Source of the DNA: Symbiodinium natans
Taxonomy: Eukaryota; Sar; Dinophyceae; Suessiales; Symbiodiniaceae
Length of the DNA stretch: 64,000 nucleotides
Direction of reading: 5' to 3'
Assembly (NCBI GenBank): GCA_905221605.1
Contig: CAJNDS010000680.1
Location: 684,704 to 748,703, forward strand
Numbering within the stretch: position 1 is the stretch's first letter; every line of letters starts with the position of its first letter. Of this stretch, positions 22,954 to 33,900 are shown piece by piece. The translations under genes and the position numbers were made by a program. The notes beneath the pieces were generated by a model. The model was given only the letters and a program-made list of their open reading frames with translations. It was not told where the DNA came from and searched no databases.

Positions 22954-25018
22954 GCTACGCTCCAGAAGCTGGCGACTGAGCTGACGCTGGCTTTCCAGCA
23001 AATGCAGGAGGCCTTGAAAGGGAGCCTGGGCTTAAACGGCCCAAAGGAATCCCTAAGCCCCTAATGTCTTCCCCCTCTTTTGCCGTCCTCGGCTCAGAGG
23101 ACTCCTCGGCCCCGTAAGCGCCCCCCCCCCCCCCCCACTTAGTTTAAGGTTTAGGGTTTAGGGTGTAGGGTGTAGGGTTCAGGGTTTAGGGTTCAGGTTT
23201 CAGGGTTTATAGGGTTACTCTTATGCAAAGTCTTGGCAGGGTGGCACACGGATGGCAATTGCTGTAAAGGTAGGCGGTCTGAGCATCAGGCCTCTTTCTT
23301 TGCAGGGTTAAGAGATTTTTGGATGCAGACCTTCTTGGGATGTCAATCTGTTGAGTCGTCCATTTGCTTTCGAGTCTTGCCGGAAGCCTTTAGCCTTGTG
23401 ATATCCAGTGCACTACTCGTGTTTAGCCACGCGAACTATCGCGAACTCCTCTGAGAAGTGCGTAGCTGCCCAAGGCTGGAAGGAAAGTGGGCGCCATGAG
23501 TGGCTCTGTAGCTCATTTCAGAAGCCTGGGGGCTTTTGACTGAGGAGCACCATGCTGGTGGAGGAGACGAGGCGATCCCACGAGCACGAGCAGCGGGAGC
23601 AGCCGTTTGACAACGCGCCGCTCCGCGACGACTCCTTGCAGCACGAAGGGTTTAGGGTAGCTAGCCCCCCAAGAATTTCAATCGGAGGATGAGTCTCTGT
23701 TTTCTGTTCAAGTGATCCCTGCCAGGACCTTCGACAAGTGAAGGCCCCTCAGTTGCAGTGACCAGCAGCAAACTCCGGTAAACTTTCATATGAGGGATTC
23801 TTTTGTACAAGGAACACAACACCCCCCCCCCCCCCAAAAACCCGCCTTGTCTTCGCAGCAGGCCGATATGCGGGACCTCAAGGTACCGGCCTGCCGTGCA
23901 AAGATCATGCAAAGCGCAGCATCAAGCTTCTGTATGTTTGCACCTTGCTGCTGCTTTCTGAAGGAATCTCTCGCGCTGGTGCAGCAGAAAAGCGAGCAGG
24001 CCAAAGCTGTCCCCCAGTTCTCCCCTTGTCTTTTTCTTTCTTTGCAAACGCAGAGGACACAAAGCGCCTGCTTCAGCAACTGGAGCATCTGGGCGACGTC
24101 GTCACTGTGAGCAACTGCAAGCCGTCGCTCGGAATGCTTCTGGAGCATTCTGTAGCATTCTGTGGCAGTTCCTGCCTCGTGCCGCAAGCCCTGCGCTGAG
24201 GAACGAAGACCCTCCTGCTTCGCAGAAGGATCAGCAGAGGATGCTCGAGGGTCTGCAGCACGTCACAGCCACTTGGTCCAACCACAATGGTCATCTGTCC
24301 CCCACATACCCGCTTACTTGCCGGTCGCAGCCCGCAAGTTGCTTTCCTCGTGTTGCTTCGTGCTGATGGTGGACAGAGACAGATTGCGGGAAAAGGGGGG
24401 CTCAACGATGCGGCTGCTGCTTTTTGCCTGAGAGACCTACTGCTCTCGAGATGTGTGATTTATGAGAGTTTTTGGTAGTCATTGGGGGACCCTCCGGGAG
24501 GTTTCTTCGGGTACATGTCATGAAGTACTTCAAAACTTCATGGTCCGGATGCTCAGGAGCTCATCGGCATCGATCATCGCAAGGCCCGCGAGGATGCCGC
24601 GGTGGTCCGGCAGTCGGTGTGTGTCCTGGAGGCTGCTGTCTGCCAGTTCAAGGACGGCTTCGCCTTAAGCGGCTTAAACTCCAGCAAGAACCCAAATTCT
24701 CACCCCAGTGTTGTGAAACAGTTAAGTTGGGAGGCTGCAGAGTGCCGGCGCGGTTGTGCTAGGCTGCTAGATGCTGCTAGGCTGTGAGGCTGTGCTTAGG
24801 TTGCGCGTCGTGCTAAGATGCCTCAGGACTCCTTGACGACCTCACAGCAGCAGTCGGCAGAGGACAGGGTATGCATCCTGAAGAGTGTCCGGCTGCCTGC
24901 CTTGCTTGTATTTGCTTGTCGTGTGGACATGTGTGGACAACATCAGGAGATGATGCAGCGCCTCAGCGTGTTAGAAGATTTGCTCGCCACCAGTCAGACC
25001 GCCGAGCAGCCTGGCAGC
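22954..25018 (+). CDS. Multi-exon coiled-coil protein, unidentified
   Basis: Several short + strand segments with splice-like borders read as coiled coil: 22954-23019 (ATLQKLATELTLAFQQMQ), 23859-23882 (QADMRDLK, CAG before and GT after), 24054-24106 (DTKRLLQQLEHLGDVVT, donor GTGAGC), 24226-24289 (KDQQRMLEGLQHVTATW, donor GTCATC), 24557-24660 (IDHRKAREDAAVVRQSV), 24827-24868 (DSLTTSQQQSAEDR, donor GTATGC) and 24947-25018 (EMMQRLSVLEDLLATSQ). The 24054/24226 and 24827/24947 joins are in phase. Other joins are unresolved, so exons are missing or misplaced. No catalytic motif is seen. A structural or scaffold protein is the most that can be inferred. Confidence 0.5.
23142..23216. repeat. Interstitial TTTAGGG repeat
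   Basis: About nine degenerate units (TTTAGGG, TGTAGGG, TTCAGGG), G-strand on +, right after a poly-C tract. It lies between exons of the coiled-coil gene, so it is probably intronic. Confidence 0.85.
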
Positions 25019-26002
25019 GATTGGCCGAATTTTACGGGTGGCAGCTTCGTTGCCCAAGCCATTCAGATGGGGGGCCTTAGGCTCCTTTCAAGAGGCTTAA
25101 AGGTTTCGCGGTTGGCGGGCCAGGGACTCGTACAACTTCAAGCTCCTAGAGCTTGAGCTGAGTCCTACCCGTCAGTGTATGATATTCTTCGCGGAAATAG
25201 TCGGAATTGCAACAGACCCCTCCCGAACTTGCCATGAAACCGCAACGCCCGCAAACCATCCTTCTTGACCCTGTGAAGCTCAAAGCACTAAACTGATTGC
25301 CAAAGATGCTAAGTTTTTTCCACCGCAAAAAGAATAGACAATCCTGGCATGCTGCCCTAAGCCTGTAAATCTGCATGGAAGACAGCAGCAAAGTACTCCC
25401 TTCCCAGCAGCAAAGTCTTCCCTTCCCAAACATTGCAGCTTTTAAATCCTCGCAGTAGTTTTTCAGGGACATGGTGGGGAGGTTCGAAGTAGCATCTGTC
25501 TGTTTTGCGTTTTTGTTGGTGGGTGTTGGGGTGCGGTAGTCTTGCTTGTTTCAGAGGCCCGGAATCTTAGTTGCTCAAGGTTTGGCCCCTTGGGCCATGA
25601 GGGACTAAGGCCAAGTAGGACACCCAGCCCGCCCCTTCTTGGCAGGATTTGTATCGCAGGGTTTACGAATCGAAGTTGCGGCTTTTATGGGCTGGGAGTA
25701 AAGCCCACAGCCGTGTCAAGGCTGCCCAAGCATTGACCTGCCTTGCCTTGCCCGATCAAGTCAGATGCAACCCTTACCTAAGAAGTAAGGTTGCCCACGC
25801 TATCTTGCTTTGTGCTTCTTAGGTCGAGTTTAGAGGTCTGGTTTATAAACTTAGGGGCTTTGGGTTGGGTCGAAGGGTGTCCTGCAAGTTCGTTGGCGTT
25901 CTTTTCGGAATCTTGTGATCTGGATCTCCTTCTTGAGATGCTCTGTAGTGGCTCAATAGCGTGATAGACGCATTGCTTGCAGAAAACCATTGAAAGCCAT
26001 TC
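25019..26002. other. No supported gene
   Basis: A 108-codon minus-strand frame (25146-25472) and scattered + frames have no recognisable motif. The last 100 bp precede the ankyrin gene and end in TTGCTTGCAG just before its start, which could be a 3' acceptor for trans-splicing. Confidence 0.35.
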
Positions 26003-27358
26003 ATGGCCGTGATAGAGATTTGTTCAATCACGGGCGACGTGGTTGCCCGTCTAGAAGTGGCTTCCTTCGACTCAGAGGAAGGCCCAACATGCTTGACAAT
26101 CAAAGAGCGGCTGCAAGAGCAGCTGGGCATTTCCTGCTTCCGCCAAAAGCTGCTGATTGAGAGCAGCGTCGCCGAGAACCACGCAACCTGGAGCTCCCTG
26201 GGATGTCCGGCTGCAATGGTGTTAGTCCTGCTCGAGTATGTGAACGGAGTGGAGGCCCAGCTCCTCGAGGCGGCGGAAAGGGGTAACATAGAGGAAGCCA
26301 AGAGACTCCTGCAGACTCCGCAACAGCCTGACTGCCAAGATGCTGTGGGGCAGACCGCCGTTTACAAGGCCAGCGCACATGGAGATGTTGGTATGCTGGA
26401 GATGCTGAGGCGGGCTGGGGCTGATGTCAACTTGAAGAGCGTCCACGGCACTCCCCTCATGGCTGCAGCTGTCAATGGACACGGTGAGGCCGTGCGCCAC
26501 CTGCTTGCTTCTCAGGCCCAGATTGGGGTTGTGTCGAACGGCAGAACTGCGTTGCATGCCGCTGCAGCGCAGGGTCACCTCGAGATTGTGCAAGTTCTTC
26601 TGGATGCAACGGCAGACGTGAATGAAGAGAACGCGAACCGAGCAACTGTCCTTCATCTCGCGGCCGAGGGCGGACATTGCAATCTTCTGCAATACCTCCT
26701 TGATTCTGTTCCTGGCATTCACAAGGATGCAACGAACGTCGTGGGAGCAACTGCGCTTCACATCGCTGCCGCGTCCGGAAATGCAGAGGTCGCTGGGTGC
26801 TTGGCCAAGCATGGGTTCTCACTGACTGCACGAAACCATCAGAATGCGACCGCCCTCCACCTCGCTGCGGAAGGCGGGCATGTTGAGGTGATCCATGCCA
26901 TGTTGCAAGCCCTTGGTGATGAGGCTGGTGAGGTGGCGCCTGTGATGTCCGAGCTCCTCGATGCACAGAATCGAGCCGGTGCAACTGCTCTTCACATCGC
27001 CGCAGAAGCGGGGTACTTGGGGGTGGTGCGATGCCTTCTTGAGGCGGGTATCAACAAGGATGCTGTCAATCACCGCGATGCCACCGCTCTACACCTGGCG
27101 GTGGGCCAGCGACAGCTGGAGGTGGTGCAGTGCTTGGCAGATGCGCGCGCAAACCTCAACATGAAGAATGTGAAGGGGTGCATCCCACTTCTCATTGCAG
27201 TAAGGACAGGTAGCCACCAGTTGGTCCAATGCCTACTTGAAGCTGGCTCTGATGCAACGTCGCAGAACCTTCAAGGTTTCACCGCACACGGCCTGGCCAT
27301 GGACCTGGGCCTCGAGGAGGTGCTTCAGGTCCTGGAAGGAAAGCCCCCTGCGCCATGA
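26003..27358 (+). CDS. Ankyrin-repeat protein with ubiquitin-like N-terminus, intronless
   Basis: A single uninterrupted frame of 451 codons. Residues 1-80 look like a ubiquitin-fold region (LTIKERLQEQLGISCFRQKL, then a hydrophobic MVLVLLEYV strand), a pairing common in protist ankyrin proteins. Residues about 84-447 form some 11 ankyrin repeats. The TALH-AA-GH--V---LL consensus is clear at TALHAAAAQGHLEIVQVLL, TALHLAAEGGHVEVIHAML and TALHIAAEAGYLGVVRCLL. One repeat has an insert (DEAGEVAPVMSELL). Its role is protein binding and the partner is unknown. The lack of introns contrasts with intron-rich neighbours and suits a retroposed gene, although no spliced-leader relic is visible upstream. 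The ATG at 26003 is the first in frame and agrees with the N-terminal fold. Confidence 0.93.
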   Translation: MAVIEICSITGDVVARLEVASFDSEEGPTCLTIKERLQEQLGISCFRQKLLIESSVAENHATWSSLGCPAAMVLVLLEYVNGVEAQLLEAAERGNIEEAKRLLQTPQQPDCQDAVGQTAVYKASAHGDVGMLEMLRRAGADVNLKSVHGTPLMAAAVNGHGEAVRHLLASQAQIGVVSNGRTALHAAAAQGHLEIVQVLLDATADVNEENANRATVLHLAAEGGHCNLLQYLLDSVPGIHKDATNVVGATALHIAAASGNAEVAGCLAKHGFSLTARNHQNATALHLAAEGGHVEVIHAMLQALGDEAGEVAPVMSELLDAQNRAGATALHIAAEAGYLGVVRCLLEAGINKDAVNHRDATALHLAVGQRQLEVVQCLADARANLNMKNVKGCIPLLIAVRTGSHQLVQCLLEAGSDATSQNLQGFTAHGLAMDLGLEEVLQVLEGKPPAP

Positions 27359-27502
27359 AAACGCAGAACATTTCAGCATCAGGTTGTCTAGTCTCGCGGC
27401 TCCCGGCCTCAGAACGGTCCCCACAGTCCACCCTGATCCGATGTCTAAGATGTGCAAAAGCACATTTCCCTGCAACCCTAATCCCTAAATCCTAAACTCT
27501 GG

Positions 27503-27739
27503 AACCATACTCTGCTCCCCATACTTATATACTACTACCATGTTCCCCATAGAAAATACATACAAAAACCATGCCCCCCCAAAAAAATATACTAACACCA
27601 TGCTCCCCACAAAAAACACATACTCAGACCATGCTCCCCTTAAAAAAAACATATGCTAAATACCATGCTCCCCCATAAAAAATAGACTAATACCTCAGGT
27701 TCCCCCAAAAAAACACATACTCATACCATGTTCCCCACA
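27503..27739. repeat. About 30-bp minisatellite ACCATGCTCCCC-A-rich
   Basis: Seven to eight imperfect units of ACCATG(C/T)TCCCC followed by an A-rich stretch and CATACT, period about 30-34 bp, starting about 145 bp after the ankyrin stop codon. Confidence 0.85.
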
Positions 27740-27877
27740 GCAAGTCAAGTTAGCCGACGATCGAGGCCATCTCGGCTTCCATGCCAGCCGGCCATCCCTG
27801 ACGATGTGATCCTGAGGACCTTGCCCCATGACTGCTCTTGGGAGTAGTCACAAAGGGAGGACACAGACTTTCGGTGC

Positions 27878-28012
27878 CTTATTATTATTATGATTATGAT
27901 TATGATTATGATTATGATTATGATTATTATTACTAGTACTGTTATGATTATTATTATTGTTATTGTTATTGTTATTGTTATTGTTCTTGTTATTGTTATT
28001 GTTCTTATAATG
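27878..28012. repeat. (ATT/ATG/GTT)n trinucleotide tract
   Basis: ATTATG and ATTATTGTT units over about 130 bp. Isoleucine/methionine-rich ORFs here on both strands come from the repeat. Confidence 0.9.
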
Positions 28013-28268
28013 ATATCAAGAAAAATAAATATCATTGTTATTATTGCCCAGGTACGTTTTTGGCTATGGATCGTCATGTTTCGGTAGAGTTTGAGAGGAG
28101 ATCTGGTCCGACTTGGGTGGAGCTCACTTGGGAAGAGCCTTGCGCCCGCTTCCCAGACCTTGACTGCACCACGCTGCCTTACTATGTATATCATGTATCA
28201 AATCGTCCATCCTTGTTTCTTCGCGTTCCACATGTCCGTGAGTCCGTGTATGTGCCCGATGAAATAAG

Positions 28269-29361
28269 GAGCTTCTGCTGGAGCTCCGCAGTGCGGGCTT
28301 TCGGCGCACGGAGCTCGCATTTCCGCCGGTGCAGCTGGAAGGGCTGAGGCCGAACACCGAGCCACCTGGCAGGACCCGGGCCAGGCAGACTTGGAGGAGT
28401 TCAGAGCGTCGCACAGTTTTTTTTTACCATGTCCGAGGTATGCTGTGGCAGTGAGCACGATCTGTGAGAAGCAGCAGCCAGTGCCAAAGTTTTCCAGCGG
28501 GAATGGAGGGATGGGGTACTGGTCTGAAGTAGGGCCATGCCTGACCCAAGAGAGTTGCAGTTTCCGATTCATGTTGAAAGCGGTGCGATCTCTATGTCGT
28601 GCCACTTGCCATGTCTAACAAGGCCCCCCCCCCCCCCCCGGCACCCCCCCCCCCCCCCCCCTGTTGAGACTGGAGCCCAGGCTCTCCTTCGTGACGCCAC
28701 AGGAAGATGAGTTGAGTTCTGGTGCGACGACGTCCTTGACCGCAGTCATGAAAGACTTGGGCAGCATCAAACAGTGCCTTGGGCTTCTCCCGTTTTTCTA
28801 GCTGTTGCTTGCACCTCGAATCCTTGTGCTGCGCGTCCCCAGGCCTTGTGTGACTAAGCTTGGCTGAGCTGCTGCTTGCTTTTGCTCGCTGCGAAAGGTC
28901 CGTGGATGTCATCCATGCCGCGGCCGCCAACGCGGAGTTGCTGCGACATCTGGGAGCACTGCAGGACCGCTGGGCCCCTCGGCCTTGAGCAAGTGCTTCT
29001 GTCGAGCCGTTAACGACTCTGTCTCGAACTTTTGCAGAGCCTGAAGCTGAAACTGAGGCCTCCCTGCAGGTCTCCTGTCTCACTGAAGAGATGCAGAAGC
29101 TCCAGGCGGGCAACGACCAGATGAAGGAGCACATCTCCATGGAACTCAAGCCCGTGCCCCTCGGCTGCCTCGACTTTTGGAAGGGAACCCCCAAGCTTTA
29201 GCTCAAACTTAGCGCCGAGGCTGTCAGAGCTGCAGGGCATCCATCAGGCGCTCGCGACGCTCTTCCAAAATAAAGAGAGGGCCAGCAAAAATGCACATCA
29301 AAGTGCAACAGTGACCATGCCCATCTCAGAACAATCTCGCAAACATTGTAGCAGCATCACA
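28269..29361 (+). CDS. Candidate exons of a coiled-coil gene, unidentified
   Basis: Four + strand segments read as protein. About 28269-28332 (ELLLELRSAGFRRTELAFPP) follows AAG. About 28899-28960 reads DVIHAAAANAELLRHLGALQ. From 29038 (after TTTGCAG) to about 29151 it reads TEEMQKLQAGNDQMKEHI. From 29220 to a strong GTGAGT donor at 29362 it reads ELQGIHQALATLFQNKERAS. All are helical and Gln/Glu/Leu-rich, like the exons at 23-25 kb. They may belong to the same gene, which would place the ankyrin gene inside an intron, or to a second coiled-coil gene. Joins are not resolved. Confidence 0.4.
28624..28663. repeat. Double poly-C tract
   Basis: Two runs of 14 or more C separated by GGCA. Similar C or G runs occur near 15645, 20576, 23111, 23821, 30427 and 43167, mostly in introns or intergenic DNA. 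Confidence 0.9.
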
Positions 29362-30947
29362 GTGAGTTCGTATTTTGAGCCTCGGTGGAACTTTTTGATT
29401 CTGCCCCGAGGTCTTGAGGCGGAAGCCGGAAGCCAGCTGTGCCGCAGGACGCCTCCTCAGCGTGGCCAGCCTTTGAGCCTTTGGGCTTGTTACACTTTTA
29501 CACGAGTTCTCTACCAACACTGTGCCCGTGCTACCTGTTGTCGTGTTCCCAAATGATGCCAAGGGTTCCAATGTCTGAGATGCCAACATCTCTCATTTCA
29601 GCTCATCCGAGCTTAATGCTAGGGTCCAAGTGAGCTTCAGGAAGGTAAAGGTCGTGGCTTCTCCGGCCTGGAATGTCTGCCCAGGGTGATGCCACTGGCG
29701 CAGTGCTGAAGATCGTGACTGTTTGGGGGGCTCGCTTTGTACTGCGCTGCCCAGGCTTCAACAAGAAGCCGACGTGCGGAACAGTCAGCGGCGGAGTTAC
29801 CATTTCCCTATACACAGTACCAGCTGCTGGCTGCTGCAGCTGGTTCACAGGAGCAAGACCCTTGCAAAGTGCCGAGGGGAGCTCCATGTTCATAGGTCAT
29901 CGGGTGTGAGGTGAGCTTGAGCCAAGCTGGGACCAATGCCTCATTCAAAAGGAGCTTCCGAATTTAGCATGGAGACTCTGCTGCTCTTGACGCCAAGAGA
30001 GTTCAACAGCTTTGTAGAGTGTAGCCTAGCATGCAACAGTGTCTGCCAACGTTGCGAACGAATAGTCTCTCCATGGCCACATCTCTATCCTGAAGCAACA
30101 CGCTTCGTGTCACAACGCCATGAGCAAAATAGCTCAGTACGGCGGCATTATCAGTAGCTAGGTCAGGTGATGCTGAAGTTACCCAACAGCAAAAGGTTGT
30201 CTGCGCACGGATGACCGACTTGATTCAGCATGAGTCCAGGCCAAAAGGGCAGCCAGGAGATGACCCAAGTTGCAACCAGCCTGGAAACCAAGAAAGTTCT
30301 CATATGCCCTCTTCCCTGTTGTCAAGCTGTAGGGCTTCCAATCGAGCATGTGCGGCATGATTGAGATCCCTCTTGAGGTGTGATACGCACTTTGGAGAGT
30401 ATGATTCGGGAGACGGTCGGATTCCCCCACCCCCCCCCCCCGCCCCCCATTTGTGGTTTTTTCTGGCCCTTGCCGTTGCCACCAGCTTGGGCCGCATCAA
30501 ACATCTCAAGGAACAAAATTCTCGTCTCGGTCACCGTAGCGCTACTGTAGTGCTACGGTCACTCCGACGCAGTGATTCTTTGTGCACGGGTCTGTGGCTC
30601 AAGGCAAGACCAAGAGTGAAGCAAGAAGCCGCAACCAGCACGTGGGTTACCAGCACTCTGGTTCCAGAACTTCATCCCCGAAATGTAACTTCCATGGACG
30701 GGCTTTAAGAGAGCCGCCAGGTTTGGTTTTTGGGCGTGTGTGGGAGGCAAGTCTAATTGGGGGGTGGAGGGGCACGCAGCCCGAAAAGCGTCCTAACACT
30801 CGCTTCTTAGTGTAGAGAGCGTTTCGGCACCTCTGGCTCCACACGTCGCTCATGGCGGTGGCGCTGGGCACATTTAAGTCACTCAACAGGGGGCGCGCAG
30901 TATTCTACAATAACTTGCAGCTTAAGATCGAGAGACTTTCATGACAG
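29362..30947. other. No supported gene; upstream of MRE11
   Basis: Several short frames occur on both strands, none recognisable. The 5' end of MRE11 must lie here or be supplied by trans-splicing, because the first clear exon at 30948 has no initiator ATG. Confidence 0.35.
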
Positions 30948-33900
30948 GATGAGCTCCCGGACGCTGACACGCTCCGTATTTTGATCCTCACAGACACACA
31001 TGTGCCAGACCTGCATTTGAGCAGCCATTGACAGCTGTACGCTGTACGGAAGTTTGTATTTTCCGAGCCCTGAAGCAGACTCTCCTCTGTTTCCTCTAGC
31101 GGAATCTAGCGATCCCAGGTTGGCTTCAATGAGAAAGACCAGGCACGTGTGCGAAGAGCATCAATCAACTGGTGCATGTCTGCCATTGCTGCATTTCACG
31201 TGTCAGGTTCGTGGGAAAGATTCGCTGGAGACGCTGGAGGACCCGTGTTTTGCCACCCTCCAGCCTTCACTTGATTTTGGTTCGTAGGGAATGGGGAATA
31301 AGGTACCCCAGTTAGGGGATATATGGTACCTTATTCTAAGCAGCAGCAAGTTCAGCCTCCAACCCTAAACCGAAAACCCTAAACCCTAAACCCTCAACCC
31401 TAAACAAGATGAGGAAGCTCTCCAGATCGGGAAGAGCGGGCAAGCAGATCTCATCCTGCATGGTGGAGTCCTCTTGGCTTCTCTCTGTTTCTACTTGGAG
31501 GTTCATGGTACTTATCAATCAGCTATAGCTGTACGTATAACCCACTTATAAGCCCCTGAAGTGCTCTAATATGGTGATAAGTACAGATATTAGTAGCTGC
31601 GTGGGAGAAGCTTTTTTTGAGTTGCCTCAATTGGCGGCAGCTGGGCCGTGATGATGTTCTTGCTGAAGTTCATGAGCTTCAGGTGGCGACCTCTTCCACG
31701 AAAACAAGCCATCCAGGCTGGAGCACACTGCCCTGAGTTTCGTTTCAAGTGTTCCCTCGCATCAGGGGGTGTCTCTTCAGAACCATGAACCTTCTGAAGC
31801 AGTACACGATGGGATCTGGAGAGGCCGGGAGGTGTCGTACCCAAAAGGGGCTCGAAGGTGACAGAGTCGAACAGTCTCCAAAGTCCCCTTCCAACGCGGC
31901 TCTTACCCGGAAGGTGGCCTTCGAGGCTGGGTGGCGTCTCAGGAGTCGCATAATCGGCAGAACTTCCATGCGCAGGCATGGAAGAGACAGGAAGTTTGCA
32001 AGGTGACTCGCTTTGCTGTAGGTGGTCAGTGATCCAGCCTGCTTCGGCACTGGCCAGGTCAATTACAAGGCAGCATTGGTTAGAGTTAGTTAGGCGTGAG
32101 ACCATTTGAGACAAGTGTTCAGAGATGTTGTGTAGGACCCCAACTTGAACATCGAGTGCCCCTTGTCCTACTGGCAAGCTTGGCAGCGTAGCTCCTTGCA
32201 AGACAAATGATTCCTGGGTTGCCTCCGCCAGCTTCATGATCCACGGCAACCATGACGATCCCGGTGGGGAGAGCAACCTCTGCGCCGCGAACATTCTAGA
32301 GGCAGCGGGGACGACTTAGCTGCAATCGCTTGCTGTCGCTTCGGGCATCCCGAAGGTATTGCATACATTGGGGGTCATGCTTGGCAGGTAGGCGGCTTGT
32401 GCAACTACTTCGGCCGGCACGAAGACCTCGAGGACAACCGCACAGATCGGTGTTGCTGACAGTGATCTCTGCCGGTGGAGGACATCGTTATCAGGCCAAT
32501 CTTGTTGGTTAAGGCAAGACGGGAGCTGGAAGGATGTTGTGGGAACATGTGCACATGTGTCCTGGCACACATCTCTGGTTCAGAGTCAAACTGCTGTGGA
32601 GCTGCTGTGGTTGGGCTCGCTGTGTGCTTCTTTCTCTCGCTTGTTCGGCTGGGCAGCCTCGCCACGGAAGCACTGCCTGAATCCGCCTACACCACCACGA
32701 GCGAGGGCAGCCAGGGTTGAATCACGGAAGGGAGGACGCATGCCCCTAACTTCAGCACGCACAATGACACGCGAATGCCAGCAATATCCAGCAATTATGA
32801 TTAGCATGTTGGGTTCCAGATGTCTGCATGCAGCATGCTTGGAGGGCAAGTCCCGTGTGGCGATCTATGGCCTGGGCAACATCCGTGACGAGAGGTTACA
32901 TCGAGCTTTCCAGGCGCAACCTAGCACCCACGGCGTACAGCAGATGTTGTTCTTCAACGGTTGGCTTCTGCAGTGCCCAAGGCCAAGAAGGTCCGCTTCG
33001 AGGCAGGTGGTATCGCATCCCCATCACGGAGTCTCACAGAGAAGCATGCCAGACTCCCGTGGACACCGAGAAGTGGTTCCACGTGATGATCCTTCACCAG
33101 AACAGGCACAGACTCAGGGTCTTTAGCAGCTCTTCCTCGCCTGGCCTTTCCTGCTGGGGGGCGCCCACGATGAGCCGTTCGGTCGCCAGGCACAAGGGAA
33201 ACAAAGGGGCCGTGCCAAGCAAAGCGCTCGAGCCTCGAGGCATGGTAGTTTTTGTTGCTGCCCCTTTTTATGGCCCCAAAATGCTCGCCGAGGTGCATCC
33301 ATGAGGAGATGCTCCCCTCCTTCTTGGATCTGGCAGGGCGTGCCAGGGAAAAGCAAATCGGGGCCCACCCAGGGCTTTCGATCTCGCCGTGAGGTCATCT
33401 GGGGCCATGAGCACGACTGCCAAGTGAAACCGCAGGCATGGTCGAATGTGTCCTGAGTAGCTGCAGAGCCCAAGAACGGTGTGTTAGCTCCCAGGAGTCC
33501 CTCCGAGGGGAGTTCTACGTCATGCAGCCGGGCTCTTCTGCTGGGCGCTTGTGAGGGAGAGAAGGGAGGGAGGAGAGCGAAGGGGGGGCTTCCGCAGACC
33601 TCTTTACAGTCTTTCCCCCTCAGCTCCCAGGTAGCCACGTCGCTGACGCCACAAGAGGCCGGGCTGAAGCACGTGGCCTTGATCGACCTCAAGGAGGGCG
33701 TCTTCAGGCCGTCGCCTGGGGCACTACTACTCATGAACCACACTGCCTAGATCACTGCCTACCACAGAATCCCCAAATTTTGGCAGGTGCAACCCCGTGC
33801 CTCTGTGGACAGTGAGACCATTGGCAGGGAACCCACAGCCATCGAAGCCCAGCTTTCTATGGCAGTTTCAGATGCACGCTCTCTCAGAAACACCCATGAG
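30948..33900 (+). CDS. MRE11: MRE11 double-strand-break repair nuclease, multi-exon
   Basis: Metallophosphoesterase nuclease of the MRE11-RAD50 complex, acting in the nucleus on DNA ends. The motifs appear in family order in short in-phase exons: TLRILILTDTH (30948-31001), VGFNEKDQ (31119-31142), VRGKDSLETLE (31207-31239), EALQIGKSGQADLILH (31414-31462), GGDLFHENKPSR (31683-31716), GCLFRTMNLLKQY (from 31766), DPNLNIECP (32136-32164), MIHGNHDDPGGESN (from 32232), NYFGRHEDLE (from 32388), DIVIRPILLVK (32481-32513), YGLGNIRDERLHRAF (32845-32913), FHVMILHQNR (33053-33105), EEMLPSFLDL (33293-33332), VIWGHEHDC (33394-33435), FYVMQPGSS (33495-33539), VATSLTPQEAGLKHVAL (33631-33707), IPKFWQVQPR (from 33768). 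Metal-binding D-x-H, GD, GNHD and GHEH residues are all kept. Most donors are GC; GT and GA also occur. The start and the C-terminal tail are not found. Confidence 0.93.
31296..31336. repeat. Perfect 12-bp inverted repeat in an MRE11 intron
   Basis: GAATAAGGTACC (31296-31307) and its exact reverse complement (31325-31336) flank a 17-bp loop. It sits within the intron between the MRE11 exons ending at 31239 and starting at 31414. It resembles the longer hairpins at 34.9, 42.6 and 48.0 kb. Confidence 0.8.
31363..31406. repeat. Interstitial CCCTAAA repeat inside an MRE11 intron
   Basis: About six degenerate units with the C-rich strand on +, ending seven bases before the 3' splice site at 31413. 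It is intronic by the MRE11 exon model. Confidence 0.85.

Noticed and set aside
31590-32294. 234-codon minus-strand ORF
   Set aside because: It is antisense to several MRE11 exons with unmistakable motifs (GGDLFHENKPSR, GNHDDP) on the + strand.
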